This document shows, piece after piece, positions 1-4,934 of a DNA stretch of 5,464 bases. A program made the position numbers and the translations under genes. The notes beneath the pieces are model-generated. The model was not told the origin of the DNA, made no database searches, and saw only the letters and a program-made list of their open reading frames with translations. The stretch lies in the NCBI GenBank assembly GCA_023132545.1, contig JAGLYB010000132.1, positions 1 to 5,464 on the forward strand. The letters are read 5' to 3'. Every line of letters begins with the position of its first letter. The stretch's first letter is position 1. Source of the DNA: Candidatus Bipolaricaulota bacterium (GTDB lineage: Bacteria > Bipolaricaulota > Bipolaricaulia > UBA7950 > UBA9294).

Positions 1-546
1 ATGCATCTGCGGCGGATGAGCAACTACAGCTTCATCGTCGCGAAGAAGTTGGGCCTCCCACCAAAGCAGTGCGAACTCATTCTTCAGGCCAGTCCGATGC
101 ACGATGTAGGGAAAATCGGTGTGCCTGACGCGATTCTCCTCAAACCGGGAAAACTGGATGCCGAAGAGTGGATGATCATGAAGGAACACACGACGTTTGG
201 TCGGAAGATCCTCGCAGGATCGACATCAGACCTGCTCCAAGCGGGCGAAGTCATTGCGATGACGCATCATGAGAAATGGGATGGCTCCGGCTATCCAAAT
301 GGCCTATCTAGCGAGGACATTCCAATCGAGGGACGTATTACAGCCATTGCCGATGTGTTCGATGCACTGACGTCACGCCGCCCATACAAAGAGCCTTTCT
401 CGGTGGAGAAATCGATGGATATCATTAAGGAAGGCCGTGATTCGCACTTCCAACCTGAGGTGGTCGATGCATTCTTCACCCAGGTCGATGCGATCCTTGA
501 GCAGAAGGCGAAGTACGTCGATGCTGGAGCTGAGTTAGGTTCTTAG
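1..546 (+). CDS. HD-GYP domain cyclic-di-GMP phosphodiesterase, C-terminal part
   Basis: This frame encodes nearly a whole HD-GYP domain. HD-GYP enzymes hydrolyse cyclic-di-GMP to pGpG and/or GMP in the cytoplasm. Visible motifs, numbered from the first base of the window: HLRRM at 2-6 (the usual opening histidine motif of the domain), HDVGKIGVPD at 34-43 (metal-binding HD), a further His at 63 in KEHTTFG, HHEKWDGSGYP at 89-99 (the GYP signature), DVFDALTS at 118-125 and RPYK at 127-130. All expected metal ligands appear intact. In the family the HLRRM motif normally follows an ETG-like stretch and an N-terminal sensor or receiver domain, so the Met at position 1 is very probably internal and the gene is cut by the window edge. 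The frame ends in TAG at 544-546. No clear terminator follows. It converges with the - strand genes. The domain call is firm; the missing N-terminal partner is inferred. Confidence 0.93.
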   Translation: MHLRRMSNYSFIVAKKLGLPPKQCELILQASPMHDVGKIGVPDAILLKPGKLDAEEWMIMKEHTTFGRKILAGSTSDLLQAGEVIAMTHHEKWDGSGYPNGLSSEDIPIEGRITAIADVFDALTSRRPYKEPFSVEKSMDIIKEGRDSHFQPEVVDAFFTQVDAILEQKAKYVDAGAELGS

Positions 547-620
547 GTTGCGTACGATTGCGTGGCCTTCATTCCAAGAACCGATCCAAGGATGATGTTG
601 AAATCGGCAGCGATTTGTGC
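547..620. other. Intergenic stretch after the HD-GYP gene
   Basis: No gene is visible here. A small perfect hairpin is present at 601-616 (AAATCG, loop GCAG, CGATTT). It has no T-run after it on the + strand, so it is a weak terminator candidate for the HD-GYP gene at best. Confidence 0.3.
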
Positions 621-900
621 TGGAGACCCGGAGGAACTCGAACTCGAAACCTCTAACACTATCTATTGATACGAGAATGGGGATTTGCTAGAAAATCCAT
701 AGAAAGCGAAAAAAGCCTGTTACCATCAGCGATTCGTAGATCTCTCTGGAGTCTGAGGGACTCGAACTACCACAACCAAAGAAGGCCTTTACTGCAAGTT
801 CGGTGGCAAAACAGACCTGAAGGGATTGGAACTCGTAATCATCCAAGAGGACTGGTGATTCTCTACGTGGTACCCCCAAGAGGATTTGAACTCGTAACAA
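621..900 (-). repeat. Degenerate tRNA T-arm/acceptor-like repeats
   Basis: Read on the - strand, this gene-free stretch contains four copies of a motif resembling the tRNA T-loop with its 3' stem (consensus GTTCRANTCC). They are at 881-893 (GAGTTCAAATCCT), 822-834 (GAGTTCCAATCCC), 757-769 (TAGTTCGAGTCCC) and 633-645 (GAGTTCGAGTTCC). A fifth, weaker one lies near 679-690 (GCAAATCCCC). Each is followed within about 10-22 bases by a CCA. The copies at 822 and 881 also share a TTACGAGTTC lead. The 5' side of the T-stem does not pair properly with the 3' side in any of them, and no complementary 5' acceptor strands were found. These look like decayed tRNA genes or tRNA 3' ends rather than working tRNAs. 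A perfect 6-bp hairpin at 681-698 (GGATTT/AAATCC) lies among them. A diverged family of short repeats that only mimics tRNA is the alternative. Confidence 0.45.
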
Positions 901-970
901 TAGCCTTCAAGTGTTGGGTTCGCGATACTTAGCAGGTATCGGAGCCTTCGCCTTGTAGGTCGCGATAGGC
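868..970 (-). pseudogene. tRNA-Ser(GCT)-like relic
   Basis: On the - strand, 923-941 forms a perfect anticodon arm: 6-bp stem CGATAC/GTATCG closing a 7-base loop CTGCTAA, which reads anticodon GCT (serine). Just before it, AAGGCGAAGGCTCC resembles the D-arm end of serine tRNAs. The 3' end has the right spacing: T-loop TTCAAAT (884-890), T-stem strand CCTCT (879-883), acceptor strand TGGGGGT (872-878), discriminator A (871) and encoded CCA (868-870). Against function, no ACCCCCA strand exists at the 5' end, the T-stem pairs poorly (ACGAG against CCTCT), and the variable region is about 28 bases. The sequence TATCGCGA followed by CC...ACA...GAAGGCT occurs twice within the element, so an internal duplication of about 30-40 bases may have broken it. 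I call it a relic; the family assignment rests on the anticodon arm and 3' end. Confidence 0.45.
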
Positions 971-983
971 CTCGAGATTGCGG

Positions 984-2021
984 TCAATCAATCTTTGTCT
1001 CCAGTAGCTCGAAGAACTGTGTCAGATCCACGTTCCCGCCGCTGATGATGACGCCAATGCGTTTGCCCTTCGTCTCGATCGTTCCGTTGAATAGCGGGGC
1101 AATAGCGACGGCGGACGAAGGTTCGATGATGATCTTCATGCGCTCCCAAACGAAGCGCATGGCGCGGACAATGTCGGTTTCGGAAACGAGCACGAGATCA
1201 TTGACCCTATCACGAATGATCGGGAACGTGGTTTCGCCCAGGGGCGTACGCAACCCGTCAGCAATTGTATTAGGGACGAAGTCCACAATACGTTCTCCGG
1301 TCTGCAAAGACCGCGCGGCGTCATCGGCTCCAGCAGGCTCGCATCCGATGACTTCCGCGTTCGGAAGTAGGTGATTGGCAGCCAGCAATGTGCCTGATAG
1401 CAAGCCGCCGCCGCCCACAGGTACCAAGATGAGATCGAGTTCGCCAACTTCTTCGATCAACTCCATGCACGCAGTGCCTTGCCCGGCGAATACGCGGGGA
1501 TCATCGAACGGGTGCAAGAATGTGGCGCCTGTTTCTTTGCGTATTCGTTCTGCGGTCTCGTGGCGTGCAGCATGGGTCGGCTTGCAGAGCGTAATCGATG
1601 CGTCATATCCGGCTGTTGCCGCTTTCTTGATCTCGGACGAGTTGTCGGGCATTACGACGTAGGCGGGCGCATCATGCAGCTGCGCTGCCAGGGCCAATGC
1701 TTGGGCGTAGTTGCCGCTAGAGTGGGTGAGTACGCCGCGGGCACGCTCGGCATCACTTAGGCTGGCGACGGCGTTGCATGCTCCGCGGAACTTGAATGAG
1801 CCTGTCTTCTGGAAGTTCTCGCACTTGAAGAACACAGAGGTTTGGACTTTCTTGTTGACGGTTGAACTGGTCAGGACAGGCGTTCGGTGAATGAACGGCG
1901 CAATTCGATCTCGGGCCTCCAAGACACTGCTTCCTGAAAACGCGAACCCCGCTGGGTTCGCGAACTCTGCTGAATCTGGGGACTCAGGCGAGTTCGCCTT
2001 CTCTTCCGGGCAGGAGGTCAC
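984..2021 (-). CDS. Serine/threonine dehydratase or serine racemase (PLP fold type II)
   Basis: This cytoplasmic PLP enzyme either deaminates L-serine/L-threonine to a keto acid plus ammonia or racemises serine. In the 345-residue version, KTGSFKFRG (72-80) carries the PLP lysine K77, SSGNY (101-105) is the substrate loop, GGGGLLSG (203-210) binds the PLP phosphate, and SGGNVDL (327-333) closes the PLP site. E228, A232 and D234 in EPAGADD match the divalent-metal site of serine racemases, and WERMKIIIEP (292-301) is a further family block. There is no C-terminal ACT regulatory domain, so it is not a full-length biosynthetic IlvA. Position 105 is Tyr where most relatives have His. The start is uncertain. 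GTG at 2021 overlaps the orn stop (GTGA) but has only a weak AAGG ahead of it. TTG at 1922 (312 residues) has AGGAAG seven bases upstream and better matches the family N-terminus. The first 33 residues are low-complexity and encode a hairpin. Dehydratase and racemase cannot be separated from sequence alone. Confidence 0.92.
   Translation of the reverse strand: MTSCPEEKANSPESPDSAEFANPAGFAFSGSSVLEARDRIAPFIHRTPVLTSSTVNKKVQTSVFFKCENFQKTGSFKFRGACNAVASLSDAERARGVLTHSSGNYAQALALAAQLHDAPAYVVMPDNSSEIKKAATAGYDASITLCKPTHAARHETAERIRKETGATFLHPFDDPRVFAGQGTACMELIEEVGELDLILVPVGGGGLLSGTLLAANHLLPNAEVIGCEPAGADDAARSLQTGERIVDFVPNTIADGLRTPLGETTFPIIRDRVNDLVLVSETDIVRAMRFVWERMKIIIEPSSAVAIAPLFNGTIETKGKRIGVIISGGNVDLTQFFELLETKID
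1937..1962 (-). terminator. Terminator-like hairpin with T4 inside the dehydratase leader
   Basis: On the - strand a perfect 9-bp stem CGCGAACCC/GGGTTCGCG with a 4-base loop (AGCG) is followed at once by TTTT (1937-1940). It lies about 60 bases after the orn stop codon and about 15 bases before the alternative TTG start of the dehydratase. If the dehydratase starts at the upstream GTG, this hairpin is coding (residues about 20-27). If it starts at TTG 1922, it is an intergenic terminator or attenuator for orn. A competing 8-bp pairing exists between 1960-1967 and 1990-1997 (GCGAACTC/GAGTTCGC). It shares bases 1960-1962 with this stem, so the two cannot form fully at once. Confidence 0.42.
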
Positions 2022-2572
2022 AACGCCTTGACACGAAACACGTGCTGTCGATAGAAACGCATTTCGTCAATGGATTCGCGAATGTCGTCCAACGAGCGAT
2101 GAGTCGATTTCTTGACGACCTTCTCTACCACCCCCGGATACCAGCGATAAACCAGTTCCTTGAACGAGCTGACGTCGACGTTGCGGAAATCCAGGTAATT
2201 GTTGAGTTTGGGCATGTGATGCATGATGAATCGGCGGTCGAAACCGATGGAGTTGCCGCACAAGGGGGCCTTCCCTCGCAAGCAGTGTTTGCGTACGAAG
2301 GTCAGCGTCTGTGCCGCTGCATCGCCCAGCGAGACGTCCGATTTGCGGCTGGCTTCGGTAAGACCTGACGCACCATGCTGATTGATGCACCATGGCTCCA
2401 TTTTCGTGAGTACGCTTCTTGGTTGGTGAATGACCAGTGCCGGACCTTCTTCTACGATGTGCAGGTCCTTGTCCGTGATGATGGTTGCGATTTCTAGGAT
2501 CGAACAGCTGCGGTCGTCAATTCCTGTCGTTTCCAGGTCCATCCAGACCAGATGGGAGGGTGATTTTGGCAT
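2018..2572 (-). CDS. orn: Oligoribonuclease
   Basis: Orn is a DEDDh 3'-5' exoribonuclease that degrades 2-5 nucleotide RNAs, above all dinucleotides such as pGpG, to mononucleotides in the cytoplasm. The 184-residue product matches the usual length (about 180). Visible residues are D12 and E14 in WMDLETTGID, EIATIITD (27-34), HGASGLTE (66-73), CGNSIGFDRRF (105-115) with D112, DVSSFKEL (133-140), and HRSLDDIRES (158-167) with H158 and D163. All five catalytic positions are present at the numbering I recall for E. coli Orn. I chose ATG at 2572 because AAGGAAG lies just upstream and the protein then begins like the family. The frame stays open 35 codons further upstream, but that part matches the non-coding leader of the decayed second copy. 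Its stop overlaps the GTG start of the dehydratase. Its leader lies directly downstream of a decayed MFS tail, and no convincing promoter was found. Confidence 0.96.
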   Translation of the reverse strand: MPKSPSHLVWMDLETTGIDDRSCSILEIATIITDKDLHIVEEGPALVIHQPRSVLTKMEPWCINQHGASGLTEASRKSDVSLGDAAAQTLTFVRKHCLRGKAPLCGNSIGFDRRFIMHHMPKLNNYLDFRNVDVSSFKELVYRWYPGVVEKVVKKSTHRSLDDIRESIDEMRFYRQHVFRVKAL

Positions 2573-2835
2573 GAGCTTCCTTTCCGTTGACACAGCATAC
2601 CTATAATCGGGATTCGTAGCCAGTCGATCATGGATTATTTGCATCGACCGGCTTCGGCCCCAACAAGCTGATCGCATTGCTAACGACGACAGGACTCATG
2701 ATAGACAAGACGCTGGCACGAGTTCCTTGAAGACATCGCGTGTCATTCATGCTGGCATGTTGCCGCGTAGCGAAGGTCTTTCGCGGGATGATCCCAACTT
2801 CACGAGTGGATGATGAATCGCCCCTTGACGAAGGC
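2494..2835 (-). repeat. Duplicated MFS-tail/orn-head segment, copy A
   Basis: Copy A of a diverged direct repeat. It runs from inside a decayed MFS 3' end, through the orn leader, to about codon 26 of intact orn. Matching landmarks in copy B are: GACCGGCTTC at 2646-2655 versus 3624-3633, TTGCCG at 2760-2765 versus 3739-3744 (119 versus 120 bases from the shared anchor at 2641 and 3619), the leader string GCTGTRTCAAC before AAAGGAAGCTC, and TGGATGGA near codon 10. Copy A lacks the 46 bases or so that hold the hairpin at 3570-3595 in copy B. By-eye identity is roughly 60-70% in the best stretches. Confidence 0.75.
2628..2835 (-). pseudogene. Decayed 3' end of an OFA-type MFS transporter gene
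   Basis: On the - strand just upstream of orn, one frame ends VLSIMS...AISLLGPKPVDA and then stops at 2628-2630. It aligns without gaps to the last 27 residues of the intact MFS protein (FLPIMG...VISLLWLKPVKA) with about 12 identities, and the nucleotide match continues upstream to roughly 2770 and more weakly to about 2835. Beyond the tail the reading frame no longer gives MFS sequence because of indels, and no start codon or membrane segments are present. The product cannot be a transporter. From about 2836 to 2988 I see no gene; a very weak extension of the same homology is possible. Confidence 0.7.
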
Positions 2836-2936
2836 CATATTTCCACTGCAAGCACACGTACCGTTGACCACAGCGTCATTCTCTGGGTGCGGTCGGACTG
2901 ATCTAGCGCTATGGAGATAACGGCGCTACTCCGCAT

Positions 2937-2970
2937 TGCCCGTAGATGGTGAGAGGGTACGGTACGGGCG
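2937..2970 (-). other. Hairpin downstream of the carbonic-anhydrase-like gene
   Basis: A perfect 7-bp inverted repeat (GCCCGTA at 2938-2944 and TACGGGC at 2963-2969) with an 18-base loop lies about 20 bases after the stop codon of the carbonic-anhydrase-like gene. No T-run follows on the - strand, so it may be a weak terminator, an mRNA-end structure or chance. Confidence 0.3.
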
Positions 2971-2988
2971 CGTAATCTGGGGCATCTC

Positions 2989-3381
2989 TTACCTTGCGTC
3001 GTCTGAGACTTCGATTTCCTCAACCGCCCATGTCTCATCGATCCATAGGCCGATGATGGGTGTGTTGGGATACTGTGTGCGCAGAAAACGAACGGCGCCG
3101 CGTGTGTCTGTGTTCTGATGGTCCTTGTCGCCAGGATTCCCAGCGCAGTCGTAATGTCCGATCACGGCAATGCCGACACTGTGGTGTTTGTTCACAGAAA
3201 TATCGATGCGGTGGCGGATGGATGTGATTGTGGCCGCATTGTCTTGACGATTCAGGATGCCATTCGGCCCCGGCTCGGTGACGGCGTCCACGTAGGCAAC
3301 GCCGAAGCGATCGGTGAGATAATCGAGAACAGGTTGCTGAACACGTCCATCCATGCAGTTCACGGCAGTGTAGAATTTCAT
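2989..3381 (-). CDS. Small beta-carbonic-anhydrase-like protein
   Basis: The 130-residue product has the zinc-site pattern of the beta-carbonic anhydrase superfamily: C9-x-D11-x-R13 in NCMDGRVQ near the N-terminus, and H76-x-D-C79 in VIGHYDCAGNP. It is much shorter than classical beta enzymes (about 200 residues or more) and lacks their N-terminal helices. It resembles the small 'putative carbonic anhydrase' proteins (Pfam Pro_CA_2 type, from memory) whose activity is poorly known. No signal peptide or membrane segment is seen, so it is probably cytoplasmic. The ATG at 3381 has a strong GGAGGGG seven bases upstream and the family motif begins almost at once, so the start is secure. It lies between a decayed orn head upstream and a decayed MFS tail downstream, which suggests it arrived with, or was trapped by, the duplication around it. 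Zinc binding is inferred from the motif; CO2 hydration is not assured. Confidence 0.82.
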   Translation of the reverse strand: MKFYTAVNCMDGRVQQPVLDYLTDRFGVAYVDAVTEPGPNGILNRQDNAATITSIRHRIDISVNKHHSVGIAVIGHYDCAGNPGDKDHQNTDTRGAVRFLRTQYPNTPIIGLWIDETWAVEEIEVSDDAR

Positions 3382-3419
3382 CTAAATTCCCCTCCAAACG
3401 TCAGTGTGTAGCGTATTCT

Positions 3420-3504
3420 ACTCGCTTCCCGAGGATTCGCATGCGATTGCCAATTTCCGCTGTTTCAAGATCCATCCAACTAAGATGTGCGGAGCCTTCG
3501 GCGT
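3420..3504 (-). pseudogene. orn: Decayed 5' end of a second orn gene
   Basis: This is a remnant of the first 28 or so codons of orn. The leader with AAAGGAAGCTC is kept, but the start codon is ACG (3502-3504) instead of ATG. The next codons read TPKAP where intact orn has MPKSP. WMDLET is still readable at 3461-3478, but one net base has been lost between start and Trp (26 versus 27 bases), so it is out of frame. Homology fades near 3420, about 25 bases before the ribosome binding site of the carbonic-anhydrase-like gene. No Orn catalytic region beyond the first D-x-E remains. It cannot encode a functional enzyme. Confidence 0.8.
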
Positions 3505-3569
3505 GAGCTTCCTTTGGGTTGATACAGCATGCTGACAATCCGGATTGACGACCCGTTGATTAAAGAATT

Positions 3570-3595
3570 CGCGGGCAAACCGAGGCTTGCCCGCG
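3570..3595 (-). terminator. Hairpin terminator after the MFS transporter gene
   Basis: A perfect 9-bp G+C-rich stem CGCGGGCAA/TTGCCCGCG with an 8-base loop starts about 20 bases after the MFS stop codon. On the - strand it is followed by AATTCTTTAATC, a poor T-tract; on the + strand by CTTTTAT. It probably ends or reduces transcription leaving the MFS gene. It has no counterpart in the other copy of the duplicated junction. Confidence 0.65.
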
Positions 3596-3614
3596 CTTTT
3601 ATCCGAAGAGAAGG

Positions 3615-4850
3615 CTATGCCTTGACCGGCTTCAGCCAAAGCAGGCTGATGACGATGCCGACTGCCGCAAGGCCCATAATGGGCAAGAAAACGGGAAGGT
3701 ATCCTCCCGAGGCGTCGCGGATTATGCCCGCCAATGTGTTGCCGAGAAGTGCTCCCACCCCGTAGGACGTGAAGACCAGCCCGTAATTCATCCCGTAGTG
3801 CTTTGTCCCGAAGAAGGTGGCTGTCGCCGTTGGTGCAATGGCCAGCCATCCACCGAGGTTCATCCAGAGAATGATGAACGCGAGGAAGTAGATGAACGAG
3901 TTGCCTTCGCCCCACAGATACAAAAGGGCCGACGCAACGAGAATCAGGACGAACGACAAAGCGGCGGTATTCCGTGGCGTCAACTTGTCAGTCAGCCAAC
4001 CGAAGATGGGCCGACCGATGCCGTTGAAGATCGCGAAGATCGATACGGAAAGCGCAGCCATGCCTGGTGTGAGAAGGGCGACTTCTTGTCCAACAGGCGA
4101 CGAGATGCCGATGGCCATCAGGCCAGCGAGGCATCCAATGGTGTAGGTCCCCCACAGGGCATAGAACGTTCCCGTCTTAAGCATCTGCTTGCGATCAAGA
4201 TCAATGCCTGATGCCCCCTTGGCGGTTTGCCCTTTCCATCCAGCCGGCTTCCATCCTTCTTTTGGCGATCGCATGGGCAACGATAACAGGATGAGGATGG
4301 CTGTGAATGCGATACCCAGATAGGTGAACGTCTTCATGGGGCCGATGGATGCGTTGCCGATCATCGTTCGCATCAAGGGAGCCATGATCAATGCCGACAG
4401 TCCGAAGCCCATCACAGTGAGTCCAACGGCCAATCCCTTCTTGTCCGGGAACCACTTGGCGGCCACGGCAATCGGAACACCATAGATGATACCCACACCT
4501 GCACCGCCGATGATGCCGTAGAAAATGGTCAGCCATGTGATGCTTGGCGAGAAGCCGGATAGGATCCATCCAATGCCGACGAGTGTTCCACCAAGAAGTG
4601 CGGCCTTCCTTGGTCCCCACTTGCCGACCAATCCGCCGGCCAGCGCCATGAACAGCGCGAACATGGCGAGAAAGATCATGAATGGTAGTCCGCTCTGCGT
4701 GGCGTTAATGCCCCACAGATCCTGCAACGGGTTCTTGAATACGCTAAACGCGTAAACGGCTCCCAGGCAGATGTTCATCAGCAATCCGAGTAGGACGAAT
4801 ATCCAACGCCCCTGCTCAGCCTTCATCCCGAATACCTTTTGTTCTGACAT
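3615..4850 (-). CDS. MFS transporter, oxalate/formate antiporter (OFA) type
   Basis: The 411-residue product is a 12-helix major facilitator superfamily carrier in the inner membrane. The opening GRWIFVLLGLLMNICLGAVY (14-33) is typical of OFA carriers, which exchange or symport small carboxylates. The loop-2/3 MFS signature is G-L-V-G-K-W-G-P-R-K (73-82), a central hydrophilic loop lies at about 193-225, and the loop-8/9 equivalent GRPIFGWLTDK is at 279-289. K350 before helix 11 and R280 in helix 8 are basic residues in or near the membrane, as expected for an anion carrier, but I have not verified their equivalence to the OxlT substrate residues. I chose ATG at 4850 because GGAGGG sits six bases upstream; the frame runs 15 codons further up through the intergenic hairpin. 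It lies 84 bases downstream of acs in the same direction, which favours acetate or a similar monocarboxylate as substrate (inference). Confidence 0.9.
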   Translation of the reverse strand: MSEQKVFGMKAEQGRWIFVLLGLLMNICLGAVYAFSVFKNPLQDLWGINATQSGLPFMIFLAMFALFMALAGGLVGKWGPRKAALLGGTLVGIGWILSGFSPSITWLTIFYGIIGGAGVGIIYGVPIAVAAKWFPDKKGLAVGLTVMGFGLSALIMAPLMRTMIGNASIGPMKTFTYLGIAFTAILILLSLPMRSPKEGWKPAGWKGQTAKGASGIDLDRKQMLKTGTFYALWGTYTIGCLAGLMAIGISSPVGQEVALLTPGMAALSVSIFAIFNGIGRPIFGWLTDKLTPRNTAALSFVLILVASALLYLWGEGNSFIYFLAFIILWMNLGGWLAIAPTATATFFGTKHYGMNYGLVFTSYGVGALLGNTLAGIIRDASGGYLPVFLPIMGLAAVGIVISLLWLKPVKA

Positions 4851-4869
4851 ACCAACCCTCCAATAGGAA

Positions 4870-4892
4870 CGGGGACGGACAAGCCGTCCCCG
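4870..4892 (-). terminator. Strong intergenic hairpin between acs and the MFS gene
   Basis: A perfect 9-bp stem CGGGGACGG/CCGTCCCCG with a 5-base loop sits in the gap between acs and the MFS transporter, only 19 bases before the MFS start codon. On the - strand it is followed by TTCCTATTGG, with no clean T-run. It may act as a partial terminator, a processing or stability element, or a structure limiting access to the MFS ribosome binding site, which lies about 8 bases downstream. Confidence 0.5.
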
Positions 4893-4905
4893 CATTGTTC
4901 TATCG

Positions 4906-4930
4906 AATGGACAACAGCTTCGTGTCCATT
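4906..4930 (-). other. Second hairpin directly after the acs stop codon
   Basis: A perfect 8-bp stem AATGGACA/TGTCCATT with a 9-base loop starts five bases after the acs stop codon and lies 13 bases before the G+C-rich hairpin at 4870-4892. No T-run follows. Two consecutive hairpins in an 84-base gap suggest a 3'-end protecting or attenuating structure. Confidence 0.45.
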
Positions 4931-4934
4931 GGAT

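Larger units (their letters stand above)
3420..3817 (-). repeat. Duplicated MFS-tail/orn-head segment, copy B
   Basis: Copy B of the diverged direct repeat. Here the MFS part is the intact gene's 3' end and the orn part is decayed, the reverse of copy A. The offset from copy A is 932 bases at the orn start and 978 bases at the MFS tail. The difference is accounted for by the hairpin-bearing insert at about 3560-3610. Between the two copies lies the carbonic-anhydrase-like gene. Confidence 0.75.

Noticed and set aside
666..932. Open frame on the + strand in the tRNA-like region
   Set aside because: No ribosome binding site, no recognisable family, composition typical of non-coding DNA, and it overlaps tRNA-like motifs on the other strand.
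868..970. Functional tRNA-Ser(GCT)
   Set aside because: No 5' acceptor strand pairs with TGGGGGT, and the T-stem is mostly mismatched, so it was recorded as a relic.
547..983. CRISPR array
   Set aside because: The repeated motifs are diverged, unevenly spaced (about 47-77 bases apart) and tRNA-like, with no regular repeat-spacer pattern and no cas gene.
2587..2607. Perfect TTGACA and TATAAT hexamers on the + strand
   Set aside because: The spacer is only 9 bases, far from the 16-18 a sigma-70 promoter needs, there is no + strand gene downstream, and the stretch is the orn leader on the other strand.
2573..2677. Longer N-terminus for orn
   Set aside because: The ATG at 2572 has a good ribosome binding site and gives the family-typical start. 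The upstream part matches the non-coding leader in the other copy of the duplication.
2628..3038. Open frame of 136 codons on the - strand
   Set aside because: Its start overlaps the end of the carbonic-anhydrase-like gene and most of it has no family features. Only its last part matches the MFS tail, so it is better explained as relic DNA.
3437..3446. Palindrome TCGCATGCGA as an operator
   Set aside because: It is only 10 bases and lies inside the decayed orn head with no matching second site, so chance is likely.
3418..3915. Open frame of 165 codons on the - strand
   Set aside because: Most of it is an out-of-frame shadow of the MFS gene. Its end coincides with the decayed orn head and its leader.
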